DNA of 64,000 bases from Ophiura sarsii (lineage: Eukaryota > Echinodermata > Ophiuroidea > Amphilepidida > Ophiuridae), in the NCBI GenBank assembly GCA_035610835.1, contig CM069457.1, forward strand, positions 43,999,319-44,063,318. Direction: 5' to 3'. Below, in pieces: positions 41,701 to 56,344 of this stretch. The position numbers and the translations under genes were made by a program. Every line of letters begins with the position of its first letter. Position 1 is the stretch's first letter. Under the pieces are notes generated by a model, which did not search any database, had not been told where the DNA came from, and saw nothing but the letters and a program-made list of their open reading frames with translations.

Positions 41701-44700
41701 ATTATTAATACGTTACTATGTATAAATGACAAGAGTTAATTAAGATAAAAGCACGAGTGCTCTATGCACTATGGAAAAGGAAAGAAGAAAAAAAGAATGG
41801 TAATTTATAAAGCGACGATATCCGCCGCAAGCGACGCTCGTGGCGCTTCTAGTTAGAACTCGTATAGGCTGTAGGATTTCTGCAATAACAACCAAAATAA
41901 CATAACAAAGCATATCTCTCTATTCTCAGAATGTACACCCAATCCTTTTAAATTAGTTTGTATTGAATAACTTGCTTGCTTAATTTATATTTACCTGTTT
42001 CATGGTGTGCAACAATGGATTATCCAATGTCAAAGTCGGACTTTATCATAACCCAATTTCATTGCAGCACTGTATTTAAGATATAATCGTATATTAATAC
42101 TTGATAGAGCTTATAGTTATTATTGCATAGATTGCTATTTATTTAGTAAAATTAATGTTGATTCTGTATCATCATTCCAGCACCTGACACAGCTCCTGCA
42201 AACATCCAGTTAACTTCCAGCTCTAGTTCCAGCCTAACTGTATCTTGGGATGAAATTCCTTGCGGTAGTAGAAATGGTATCATCACTGGTTATCCATACC
42301 AAATCTTACAAGATGGCACTGTCATCACCGATGATGATACTACTACCACATCCACAACAGTGATCATCCAATATTTGACACCAAACACAGAATATGTCTT
42401 CAAAGTCGCAGCTCAGACTATTGGTGGTGTTGGACCCATGTCATCTGGATATAGCTTCCAAACAGAAACAGTCAGTACGTATTGATCCACAATGTTTAAA
42501 ACTAAGCATTTTTAGGTAAATTAGGTTGATATCATTTTGTTCTTCATCTGCTTTGCAGTCGATAATTGTACGAGCCTAGTGAGTGAATGGTAATAAATGA
42601 ATCAAGTTCGACATTTCAATATATGCTTAAAGGCGAGCTACCATCCTAAGTTTCTAGTCACATCAAGGTCTCTTGGGGATTTGACAAGGTTACAATTTCT
42701 CCATGCTAACTTAGTACTAACTGTCTGTCAACAAAAGTGAACAGATGTATGACCAGTTTGTCCGTAATGAACTGCCAAAGTGGTAGGCCAGCTTTAACAA
42801 TGTCCATGCGGATATTTACCACACAAACAGATTTGCAATTTTGTTTTCTTCTTCAATTTTCAAATTTATCTCAGGAATTACTGAACTAATTATAGGCATG
42901 TTCGTATTTATTTCAATGCATTTCTTACGGTGATTCCAAATCTGATAATGAAATTCAATAATTTTGAAATTGTTGTCACATTTGTAAACATTTTGAATGT
43001 CGTCTGCAGCAGACTGGACAGTGTTGATGTATTGATGAGTTGATGATCTATTTTTGAATAATCTAGACCGTTGCAAAACAAATTGTCAAAGTTAACTTGT
43101 TTTGTATATCAACTTCAGACGACACTATAACACCAACTGTGATTTAATTCGATTTCAAACATATTTGGGATGATCACATCATTATTTGTTACATGCTTGG
43201 TTTTGCAGGTGTCAATCCCCCAACTTCAATATCATCAGATACTATTCTTAGCACAAGTATAAATTTCTCGTGGAATGAGGCCTCATGCTCAGACCCGTGT
43301 CCAGGAGGTATCACAAGCTACTCATGGAGACTACTGCAGTCTGGAGTACAGATCCTTAGTGACACAACAGATGAGAGGTCAGTGACTATCCATGAGTTGA
43401 TGCCATGTACTGAGTATGAATTCAGTGTAGCAGGAGTATCTGCTGATGGGATAGGGAGTTACAGTGAAGGAGAGATAGAAACTACTGCAGGGGAAGGTAT
43501 ATTTGTATAGATTATCTTCGTTACTATACGGTATAGTTATATAATTATACATGCTTTTGCTATTTCAATTTAAGACTGTGCATACTATCGCAATGAGAAT
43601 TCTCTTAAGGTCAAGCTATGATATCAGCTTAAGTATACGGTATGCCTACGAGTTGAGCTTACTTAAAATGGTAAATAATGGAATGCTTGTATCTTTTTTC
43701 TTTCAAGTAGGCCTATGCACTTTGGATGAGTCTTCTATACACTTACTGCAGCAGGTGGTTGTCATTTTCGCCTTTACCTGCTAGCTCCAATATCAAAATT
43801 AACATGGATATGATTTATTTGTTTACATCTGACCAATTTGACCAGAGTTTTTTCAAGGTTCTATGGAATATTTTCTTATTGTTTTTTCAACAACCTGCAT
43901 GGTTGGTTGGTTCGGTCCTGTCATGACTGACAGCTCGTGACCTTACAGATACTACGCCACAAATAACGATTTTCAGCAAAGGAGTAACAATCACGGAGCG
44001 GGTGTCCAGTAATCAATTGTATTTGGTCAATCCACCGGGAACGAGGTCTGCCTCTCTTGCGCTTCCCTTCAATCATGCCTTGCATGATCATCTTCTCCAG
44101 GTTATTACCCTTGCGACGTGAGATATGGCCGAAGTAGCTCAGCATTTGGGTGTTGATAGCATGAACCCCTATTTCTTCAATAATACTGGCATTCGTCCTT
44201 CTCATTGTTCATACGATACGAAGCATACGCCTCCAACACCACATCTCGAAAGCAGCTATTCTGTTTTTGTCAGCTTTGGTTAGGGTCCACGTCTCACACG
44301 CATACATGGCAATTGGAAATACAAGGGCTTGGACAAGCCTGGTTTTTGTTGCTCTGGTTATTCCTCTGTCAGCCCAGATCTTACTTAGGTTGATCATTGC
44401 TGATCTAGCCATTGCTAAACGGTGTCTAATCTCTTGGCTGCAACCACCCTCTTTGGTGATTAGGGATCCAAGAAAGTTGAATTTTGAGACCAATTCCACC
44501 TCATTACCATCAATTATGAGAGGCTCTCCAACACCATCTGTGCCTATGGACATGATCTTGGTCTTGCTGACATTTAGACGTAGGCCAAGCTGCTCACTCT
44601 CCACCTTAACTTTCTTCAGGAGTTCCGCCATCTCTTCCATGTTTGTTGCAAACAGGGTGGTGTCATCGGCATAACGTAGATTGTGTATTTGGTATCCATC

Positions 44701-47700
44701 TACTGACAGCCCCCCTGGCCAATCATCCAATGCACGTCTCATTATAGACTCTGCATAAAGGTTGAAGAGTGCTGGTGAAAGCATGCACCCTTGACGTACT
44801 CCCTGACCTAGAGCAAACCAGTCACTATTTCCTTTCTCAGTGCGAACACAGGCAGCTTGACCATCATACAGATTGCGAATTAGGTGGACGAGGTGGTAAG
44901 GGATTCCCATTTCTTGCAGTGCTGTCCACAATGCCGAATACCTCACACAATCAAAGGCCTTAGCGTAGTCTATGAAGCACATGAAGACCTCCCTCTGGTA
45001 TTCAAAACATGTGTCCATTATGTGACGTACATTGGCTATCTGATCTCTTGTGCCGCGGCCTTTCCGGAAACCGGCTTGCTCAGCAGGAAGTTCACGTTCA
45101 AGATGAGGTCTAAGACGTTCGTTGATGATGTGCAGCAGGATTTTGCTTGCATGTGATATCAGAGCGATGGTACGATGATTTTTACATTCGCTAGCATCCC
45201 CTTTCTTTGGAAGTGTTAGGAAAACTGATCTCTTCCAATCCTCTGGCCATACTCTTGACTTCCACACAGTATTGCACAGCTTTTGCATAATAACTGCTAC
45301 AGAATCATCAGCTTGCTTCAGGAGCTCACTTGGAATATCGTCTAGACCAGGTGCCTTTTGACTTTTAAACTTCATGATGGCTTCCTGGACCTCTGATAGA
45401 AGAATATCAGGCTCATCATCACCTAGTGGAGGCGGGGGAGACTCCTGTGAGCCATTTGTCTCTTCTTGGGACGCATACAGATTTTCACAGTAGCTTTTTC
45501 AACGATCCTTGATTTCTTCACTCTCAGTTAAGACCTTTCCTTGCTCGTCCTTGATGATAGCCAATCTAGTTGTCGTTTTTGAGATGATGTTTTTTATGCA
45601 TCTAAAGAGCTCTCAGCTGTTTTTGTGAAAACTGTGATCCTCAAGTTCTTGGCATTGCTGTTGGATATGCTTATTTTTTCTCTCCTAGAACTCAATTGAA
45701 CCTCACTTGAAAGTCTTCTGTATAGGTTACTGCATTGCAGACCAGCTTCCTTCAATTGGCGTCTTTCATCTGCTAAGTTGATGGTTTCATGTGACAGCCA
45801 TTATGTGGTCTTTCTCTTATGTTTCTTAGGAACATGTTTTTGGTTGCGCTGAGAATAGAGTTTTTGATATCCAGCCAGAGTTCATCAGGAGTTGTTTCCT
45901 CGTCTCTTACCATCAGTTCTTGAAACAGATTTCTGGTCTCCACTCTGTATTTGTCATCAAGATGCTGCAAATCAAATCTGCAGGATTTTGGAGCACCTTT
46001 GGTCATCTTCAACTTGATTCGAAAATCAGCAATCAGAAGTTGATGGCCACTACCTATATCTGCCCCTGGCAGGGTGTTCGCTATCTTGATAGAAGACTTC
46101 CACCTACTGCTAATGAGGATGTAGTCAATCTGGTTTCTTGTGAGGCCGTTTGGAGATATCCAAGTGTACTTCCGTCTCGGGTGTTGTTGGAAAATTGTGT
46201 TTGTAATAGTGAGTCTGTTTGCTACACAGAAATCCACGAGTGTACTACCTCTTTCGTTTCTGCTTCCCAAGCCATGCGGGCCCAAGGCCATGGTTTCGTC
46301 TTCACTTTGGATGCCTTCTCCGACTTTTGCGCTGAAATCACCTGTTATCATGATGATATCTCTCTTCGAAATACCATCAAAGGGTTTCCTGCAGTTGGCT
46401 GTAAAAACATTCCAGATCTTCATCAGAGGCAGCGGAGGTCGGTGCATATACTTGAATGACTGAGAGGTTATTAGGCCGAGCTTGGAATCTGATGGAGATG
46501 ATCCTGTCACTGACTGGGTTGTAGCCCAAGACGAACTTTGATATGATTTTACTGGTGATGAAAGCTACACCTTTGCTCCTTGCATAGATGAGTGTAATAT
46601 TTATTTTCATTTGACGAAAAAAAAGTTGTTTAAATATTAGAATTTAAGCAGTGTAATATTTTTATTTGTGTCCATGATAATGTCAGGGATAGCATTAATT
46701 GGTGAACACTTGTTCTTCTAATCACTTCCCGGATGTTTCACTAGTCCCTCCGATGTATGGCATGCCAAGGGTTTTTCCATTGCATGGAGTACATGGCATT
46801 GATGGTATAAAGCTGATCACTCTCTTTTGGAGGGGGAGGGGGACAAGGATGTTCAGTTTTGTTTCATAGCCGTGGAGATGTTACGGCGTACATGTACACA
46901 CACAGGCAGGTGCAGGAGACCAAATTGGAAACTATATAATTAAATGGACGGAATGCCCAGTGTCCATTGCATCTAGCAACCAACCTCACGTAGTGTAAAA
47001 TGCGGCTCGTCCACAACCAGTGTTGGCAAAACGAGACAAAGGCAATAGGTGTTTTTTTAAATGTCCATATGCAACTAAGTCGTCCTGATGACCCCTTTTC
47101 AAGAATTCGACAATATTATGTATATAGTTATACGCAAGGCTGTTTTTTACAAATAGTTTCTCGCACTCCACTATCCAACCCTTTCCCAAAATGATTGTGT
47201 TGTTTAATAGCTCATTTTGTGTTTAGTATATTTTTTATTTAAATGCATGTATATGCTGAAGGTTTGAATTACATTACCTAGTTGTTCAGATGTCATGTCT
47301 GGGTATTGTTTTCAAGTCTCTCCGGAAGCTTCTGATATTGAGGATAACAACAAGTCTGTCAATGATTGTCATGATTGTGTGAAAATCTGTTGTCAGTTTG
47401 CATTCCATTTGTTTTCCTTTCAGCACCCTACTTCATTTGAATGCCAGTGTGCTTCTGTATTTGCCTTATGCTTCTTTGTGTTTAGGGCAATGTGTTGATT
47501 AATGATATGGGCTTAGTTAAGGTATAGGTATTGTGCAGATATTGTATACTTCTTTTGCTTTTGTCGCTCGGAGTATTTTCACTATTATTTAGTCAAATGT
47601 ATCTGTCTGTTTGTTTTGCAGCACCTGGTATGGTTGCAGACCTAGAAATATTTCGTGGAACCAGAACCTCAATCAGCATTGGATGGAATGCTCCATCCAG

Positions 47701-50700
47701 CTCCTGTGCACCAACCAGTTATGCCATAGAATACAGACTGACTAATCGAGACCAATGTGAACCAATCGTAGATGGACCACGGATGTCAGGTGGTACAGCC
47801 TCTGCAGCTACATTCCCATCAAAAACCATCACTGATCTGCTTCCGTACTCAATGTATGAGGTGTATGTGTATGCTGTTAATAGTTATGGACAAGGACCTG
47901 AAGCATCAGTGACAACAATGACCTTTGCAGATAGTAAGTGTCTGGTCTGTTTATATACCGTTGAGTTGATAATCATAACAAGGCATGCAACGAAGGCCTG
48001 AAGTATCGGAACTTCTCTATCTTATCATCTACTAATGACAGTTTGGCGGATTCAAATGTCATAAACTTAAATGCAATTGTTGGCCAAATATAGGTGATTA
48101 CAATTAGGCCTATTTCTAAACTTTTTTTAGGGTTTGTAGCCTAATACACATAATACAGCGATAAGTATGAGTAGTTAATACTGATGGAAAACTAACTTTA
48201 TGTTGCAATCACAACCCGTGGTCTTCTGAGGACCAAAAATAGGGTGTATCAAAACTCTTTGAGCATGGATTTAATCCTTTTTAAAACTACTGAACCATGA
48301 CCAATTTTATTTCTTTGTAAAGTACAACTATAATTTAAAGTTAAAATCCTGAAAAGATTAGGAAAATCCATCATCGATTTAGGAAAGTGTGGCCAATTAT
48401 GTAAGTCAGCCTATTTTGTTATATGTACAATGGTAATTCATACAGTAAATGTGGTAGTGTAACGCGACAGGGCTAATTTTAATTAGCCTTCAAATTATTT
48501 ACCTTTTACAAAGGGAAATAATTTGTATTCTTATATTGCTAAATTATTAATATTCCTATCATGCTTATGGCAGAAATTAAAGTTGACTTATAAGTCAATG
48601 TCTTTCTCTGTCAATTATTGGATTGTGCTTTCCTATTACAACTTTCCTACATGCTGAGGTTTTTTATGAGAACACTGAGCAACATTGAACATTGCACAGA
48701 CATATCCAAGCATCAAATCTGTGGATTAGGCCTATGTAGCTATTACTGATTTGTGCCTCTGACGTCACTCGTCTAGCTGTACATAAAATCCACAACAGCA
48801 CAATGAAGTCAGCTGTCAACAGGACATTTTACTATTCTGCTCGTGGGCTATGGAATGCCCTGCGCCATCCATTCGTTATGCCAGAACGGTTTCTAGCTTT
48901 AAGAAGGGTCTGAAATCGCACCTCTTCCCCAAGTAGTTCATCGCATGTATCAGTCAGGTCCCTTTGTTATGTTTTCAAGTTCTTTAATATATTTTGTGTA
49001 TATTTTTCATCCATTTTGATATGTTCTGCCATCTTTAGCGCTGTGATATTTATGAAATGGCGCTCTATAAAAAGCCTATTGTATGTATGTATATATGTAG
49101 GCCTATGCCAGAAATAAGAGGAATACCAAACTAATTTTTGCTATTGTTATTGGCAGATGATTTACAATGTTTATGAATGCCAAGTATTGAAATGTAAGCC
49201 ATGTCATTTTCTGGTTTGTATGTGTAAATCCCATTGCACAGACTAGTAAATGACATTGTTTAAGTAAATTATGCTAGCGGTCTTATCTTTCATTGGATTA
49301 ATCACATTGTTTAAGGATTTTGACCTTATTAGTTGTACATTACAATGAAATTTAATTGGTTCATTTGTTGTAATAAGGATTAAATCCAGCCTGAGAGTTC
49401 TAATTGTTTGATACACCCTGTTTTCTTACTTTTCTCGAATTAGTGAATGACATTTTCTTACATTTATCATCATTCTTTCAGTACCCTCTGCAGCTCCTGA
49501 TAATGTTATAGTCACATCTACTAGTCGTAATAGTCTAAGTTTCTCCTGGGATGAGGTTCCATGTGGAAGCAGACACGGTGTCATACATAACTACCAGTAC
49601 CAGCTTCAGTATAATGATGGTAGTGGAACTACAGGAACTACAGCACTGGGCGACACATCAGACAGAATGGTAACCATCATGGATGGTCTGTCAGCTTGTA
49701 CAACCTATAGATTTCAAGTCAGAGCTCGTAACTCCCAGGGTGTCACCTCTAATTCATGGAGTGATTACATTGAAGCTGTAACAGCAGGTGCAGGTGGGTG
49801 TTGTATTATCACCATTGGTTTAAAAATAAATCAATAAAGGAAGACGTCTAGTTTCCAAAACGTCCTAGTTAGTACTCATTATAGACTAAGACATGATTTA
49901 ATCGTTATCATATACTGTGTGCTTTAACATGTTCAATGCAATCTTTTCCATTGTGCTTTCGTATCAAGTGTCATTTGGGATTATAACAATTCATTATTCC
50001 TCTAGGATGGGTTGTTGAAACTTGTGTATGATTTTTTTTAAATACATTTTGACAGTTGACGCTTTGACCGTAGCACCCCAATCTGCTACTGAGTTGGCTG
50101 TATCCTGGACAGTCCCATCACAGTCATGTACTACCAATACAGAGTATACTGTTGAATATCGTCTTAAAAATAAAGACCAATGCATGGAGTTGGGGAATGG
50201 TCAGACACAATATAGAACTGTTTCAGGAACAAGTTCTGCACTAACAGGTCTGTTGCCATTTTCGACATATGAAGTTTCAGTGAGAGTTGGAATGAGTGTT
50301 GCAACAGAATTGGCTGATACGCATGGCTCTAGTAAGTATTATTCATGCACTTTTGAAATCAAGTTGCAAACTAGTCGCAGAGTGGGAAGCTAAAATATAA
50401 GGAATTGATTGAAAATTGGTAAAATTGGTGTTCTGCTTTTTGCCAATGATGGCTTTTGAGGAGAAAAAATAGTGCCATGATAAGTTCCTTTTCCATTTCC
50501 CAAATCAAGAAAGGGATGGCAAAATTGTATTCTAAATAAACATGTCATTATTCAGTTTCCAATTATATTTCCCGAAACAAATGAATGAAAAGACAATGCT
50601 CAACATATACAACTTTACTATGGATGATGTCACAGCAGTCATCTGGAAAGAATTTGTTAGCTTTAGGCAAACGTCGACAAAGCAGCTTGTCACACTCGTT

Positions 50701-53700
50701 CGGATCATGCTTCAGTCATTAATTTCCTATCTCATTTATTTTGCAGGACCCACTGGTTTTCCTCGAAACATTCGTGCAATGAGTACCACTAATAGCAGTA
50801 TCACATATTCCTGGACCGAACCTATGTGTGGCGAAAGGAATGGTATCATAGATAAATATACCTACACATTCTTAAAGACTGGAAGCTCTTCTGATCTGCA
50901 ACATAACAACGTGTTCACATCAGATACAACGGTAGAATTCAGTGATCTTGAGCCATACACGGAGTACTCTTTTATTATCTCAGCTAACACAGATGATGGT
51001 GTTGGACCCCAGGCTTCGTTCAAACATCGTACGCTTGACGGAGGTATGACTTAGTATGACTGAATCATAAAAGAAGAAACCTGTTTTGTAATAATAATGA
51101 CTATCCTTCACATAGATATTTATGTTAACTCTTTAAAGCTTAAAGCTTAAATCTTTGGTGCGCTAAGGGGTCATTCAAGAAGGCGTCCAACATGGCTGCC
51201 AAAATTGCGTTCATCAACCAAAATGTATGGTGAAAGTATATAGTTTTTATAGTGGGATGTATGTATTAGTTCATATCCAGAATAGTGACAACAGTTTATC
51301 GTGTCGCATCTTCCAAATCGCTTTGATCTCGATCCTTTTATATAAGATGCATTTTAACTCTAAGATGTGATGATGATCAATGTGTGTCACTTGTTAGGGG
51401 TGGCACATTTAAATAGGATAGTTCAAATTCATGCATGTTGGCGTAATGCTACTGGATGAGTTTTTACAAAGCTTTGAAGTCCATATTATGTGTTCTTAAC
51501 GCACGAAAACCAATAGATATAAACGATGCCAATGTCGTCATCATGTTTGGTTTATTCTGGTTCCGATGTTAAATGGAGGAACGATCAGCCTGTTTCTTTT
51601 TCGATACTTTATTTAAACTCTAAGCAGAAATGATGATTGTGTCACTTGTTATCATTGGATGAGTTGCTTAAAAACTTTGAAATCCATTATATCGTAGCAA
51701 ACCAATAGCATCTAAACGATGCCGATATCGTCGTGATTGGACCATTGCGGGGCATCTGATGTTAACACTTTCCACGCGGCTATTAGTAATGCATTTCTTA
51801 TGGTGATTCCAATTTTTTTAATGAAATCCAATAAGTATGACATTTTTGAAGCATTTTGTGAAATTTTGGAATGTCGTTTGCAGATGCCTGCCGCATGGAA
51901 AGTGTTAAAGGGAATAGATCCAAATCAGGAACCGATCCACCAATTATTTATGAATTGACTATAATTCCATAATTTCACATTCCACACATTCTATAAGTGA
52001 ACAATTATTAACTTTTCATTTTGCAATTATGTGGGTACATCGATATGAGTAAACTATAATAATATGGATTAATTTCCCGGAAACCTCTTTATTCCAATGA
52101 TTCTTGAGTTCGAAGATATTAGAGGAGGGGACTAAACTTAAGGCTTACTAGATAATGAATCCTAGTTCTTCTGATTTATCATAATTAGCTAAATTGGTTT
52201 AGCCCCCGGGCCGTTCCAGAAGTCTCGGGTTGATCCTGGATGCTAAGTTAGGTGTTTGTACTGACTATATTATAATTAATGATGTTTGAAGTTTAAATTT
52301 CCATTGCATTTACTTTTAAACCTATTGAAATCGTTATTGATATCATTTTCTTCTATCACACAGTTCCATTTGCTCCAACTAGTGTAACTTTAGAGACAGG
52401 CACAAAAGAAGGATCGATTGACATAGAGTGGGAAATACCAGATGTAACCAATGGCGTTATTACACACTACCGTATTCGTTACTGGAAATCGGGCGAAAAC
52501 GCTGTGGAAATAATTCTGGCTGCTGACGCCATGGAAATAGGAATGTTTACATTACCTGGACTTCAAGTGAATTCCACTTATAACATTCAAGTAAGTGTAC
52601 TTACAGTTTCTGCAAATATATTTTACGAGACTGGCGAGACCTACACCACCCCATCCCAGCTTATCCCTTTATCCTGAACATTTGCCAATATAATTGCCCA
52701 ACTTTTGAGTAACTAGAATTGTTCAACTGTTGGTGAAAATATATTATCCAACGGTACTGTTGGGCAAATTTTACTCAACAGTTGAGCGGTTGCATACTTG
52801 AACAACGTTGTGTAAAATGTTGAGTAAATATGTAAGCAACCTTTTTGCAGTGTATGAATGCCGTTAACCGTCTAAGTTTGCTATGTGCTACCCACTGACC
52901 AATCAAGTGATTGCTGAGGGCCAATGACGCGCGCGTAGTGTACAGATGTAGGCATTCACACACCCATTTTCATTCCATCTGAAGTGCCAACGTCAACTCA
53001 GAGCTCATGAGCGCAGCTTATACATGTTATACCGGCCTTATTTTTGTGGGGCTTTCGTAAGTCTCGTTATAACAGGTGTATGATCTTCAATATTGACCTT
53101 GTCTATGTTTACCAATATTTCTTTACCTAAGGTTCAAGCCCAGACAAGTGCCGGTAAGGGGCCATGGGGAGATGTGGAAACTCTGTTTGTCCCACCAGGT
53201 ATGGTTACAATGTAGGCATAAACACCGATACAAGTCATAATACTGATCATTACAGAGACGGCGGGGTAGAGACTATAAATGAATATATTATGATAATACA
53301 ATTGACATACCCCTGACGCATTTGACCAGCTGTATTTTGCCCTATCAATATGTTAACTATTGTATTGACAAATCATGAAGTCCTATAAATGTCACAAAAT
53401 GACAAGGCTGCACCAGCTCTCATTCGAATTGAATATTCCGCCGAAACAGCTCGTGCATTTAATTCAGCTCCGATACTGTTGCAGTGTGCATAATCATAAC
53501 AAGTATGACAGTTTGAACTGCCTAATCTGTCATATAGGCCTATAGGCCTATTTATCAAACTTAATACATTACAATCTTTTATAACAAATATCCTCAAAGG
53601 GCTATCAATCATGTTCCTCTCGAATGAGTCTGGAATATGTTGTTTGCGGTATTTATATACACATTTTGTTATGTTATACCTGTTTAACAGTGTGAACCAA

Positions 53701-56182
53701 ACATTAAAATTCACATGGAATGATTTTGACTAATACACGTGACATACTAATGAAATAGTTGGTATAAGAGATCACATTATTCCACTATTCTGACTAGATC
53801 CTTGCTATTGCTTAATCACAGTCAATATCAGGAGTTTTACCTGTTTTAACAAAAAAACACGAAAACATTATTAAAGAGGGGAGCCATCAAAGTGAGGAGA
53901 ACTGAATACGCATTTACAGACAGTTAATCATTTTCATATTTAAATGAGATTGAAACCTGGGAGTTCCAAACACACAGTACAATATAGTGCATATTATAAT
54001 CAATAATAAGTGGATACATTTCAGCACTGAAATATTCCCTTTTTATTTTCACGAATTTGAGTATTTGGCTGGATATAAGATGTATCAAAGATCAGAAATA
54101 AGATTTGTTTAATGATGACTTTGACTTATTATGACATTACTGCACTGTGCCTCATTTACTCATGTTGGGTCACAAATATACCAATACCTTTTGAAATAGT
54201 GTCATTTCAGCAGATACCATACAATCTGGTGACAATGCGATTTGCCAAAATCAATAGGCACCCGCATCCTGTACCCCATGTGACTTGTATATCCAAATAT
54301 TTCAAGAAAGTTCAACATTACAAGTTTGCTATTCTTAATCATGCCAATGTGTCACTTTCTGTCATGCAGTTGTATCACCAAGAAGTAGTACTGGTTTGAT
54401 CGCCGGTATTATAATAGCAGTCATACTGGTCATCATCATCGTGATCGCTATCATTGTAGTATACAGGTAGGTTATACATTACCTTTTTAAAAATGAATGT
54501 TGTCAAGGCTTTGAATGGATAATTTTACTTCCGATAACCCATACAAAACGACAGCCGGCTTGCGATCTTAGATTTTGCTATTTGTTTCTCATCCAATAAC
54601 AGTCAGTCGCTAGGTCACTCACATATCGTTAACCTCGGATCTCTTTTTACGCCACTGCCAGAAAATATCCACCATACAACTTTGGCACACTCGGTAATCA
54701 TTGGATTCTCAACGTTCAAGTGCAAGTGTACGTGATCGTGTAGGTGCATCGCAATTGCTATATGAAAAGTATAGTTCCAAAATGAGCTAACTCACCATTT
54801 GTGTCGAAATTGAGTTAGGTTCAGAAAATGAAAGAGAGTTACAAAACACATCTTTTAAACTTTGTTCAACATCTGTAGCATAGCATGTTCGGGTCTAAAG
54901 GTATGGCCCTTAGTAATTTCCGGACATTTGAATATAATTCCCTATTATTTAAGCTAAAAACCGTGGAAATATGATTGTTTAATTATGGTAAAAAATTAAT
55001 AGAAATACTAGTATCCTTAATCAAATGCAATCAAGAAAACGCAAAATATATCGGATTATTGTTTCGAAAATTGCACACGAATAAAATTATTGTTATTTCC
55101 AAAAAAATGTGTCAAATTGTCCAAATTATCAGTTTTCTCAAGAAATAAAAAAAAAATCTTAATTAAAAAAGTTGCAGAGGTATTTGAATGCGGTTTTCTG
55201 TTTTCAATGTAATTTGATATTGTCTTTCAGGAGTACATTATTTGGAAATAAAGATTGTTTGGTAATTTTTTTTGTTAAAAAGACGTTAGCTTTTCTACTA
55301 TTTCACTCTGAGTGAGTTAGCTCCTTTCGGAAACAAACTCTTCATAATGTTGATACAAACTTCCCCTATGTTGATGCTATTTAGAGCTGTTATGAGATTA
55401 TTTGTAAACAAAACATGTATTTTACTCCAATAATTAGGAAGTTTGCGATTTTTTTTTGTTTAACAGGAGAGATATAACTTTTGAGGATATCCATTTTTGT
55501 TTTGATTGATTTCAAAGCAGCAATTTGAATCCGCATTGTTGACCCAAATAGTCAACACATGTCGAGTTTCCTTCATATAATTATTTGCGCCCTGCGTCTG
55601 TTTCACGGTGATATCGTAATTCCCGAGTCACCAAGAATGTAACGCTCTCTAAAGCTCAGTGGTACAGCGCGAACTTTTAAAGCCAGAGAGACACGTACAT
55701 TACGGTTCAATCCCAGCAGTAGTGATTTTTTGAAATATAATTTCTTGAATTTAACCTGCTGTAGATGTTAGAATTGTGCGTATGGGTTATATTCTTAGTC
55801 AAATCAGCCAGTAGTTATATCATGTTGATGAGCATTTTGTCTTTATGTTATATATTTGTATTCGTGGTCAGAAAAAAAGAATTGCTCTAGTAAAGACCTA
55901 TTATTAACTTTGTACGTAATTATATGTAAGACCAATTTATGGCAGGAAACATTATTTCCGAACACTATGACTCGTATAATTGTGTTACGTGTTGTATTTA
56001 CTGTATATTTTGAAGGTATTCTGCCTAAATGAACCATGGCCATTTTCCCTTTTTTCTCAGCCTTAACTTCATCTGATACTATGATAACAGCAATAATACT
56101 AATGACAACAAAAAAGAAAAGAAAAAAAGAAACAACAGCAACAACAAGCACACGTCAACAACAACAACAACAAGCACACGTC

Positions 56183-56274
<92 letters not shown>

Positions 56275-56304
56275 AAACAAAAACAAAAACAAAAACAAAA
56301 ACAA

Positions 56305-56344
<40 letters not shown>

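Larger units (their letters stand above)
43921..46616 (-). mobile_element. RTE/BovB-like LINE, antisense in gene B intron 6
   Basis: Minus-strand remnant holding an endonuclease region (about 46610-45770), a complete reverse transcriptase core and the C-terminal region. The overall order and the C-terminal wording (FGHISRRKGNNLEKMIMQG, KRKRGRPRSRWIDQI) resemble RTE/BovB-group elements. The 5' end is truncated near 46616. A short GGTT-repeat lies at the 3' side near 43900-43917. Confidence 0.85.
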
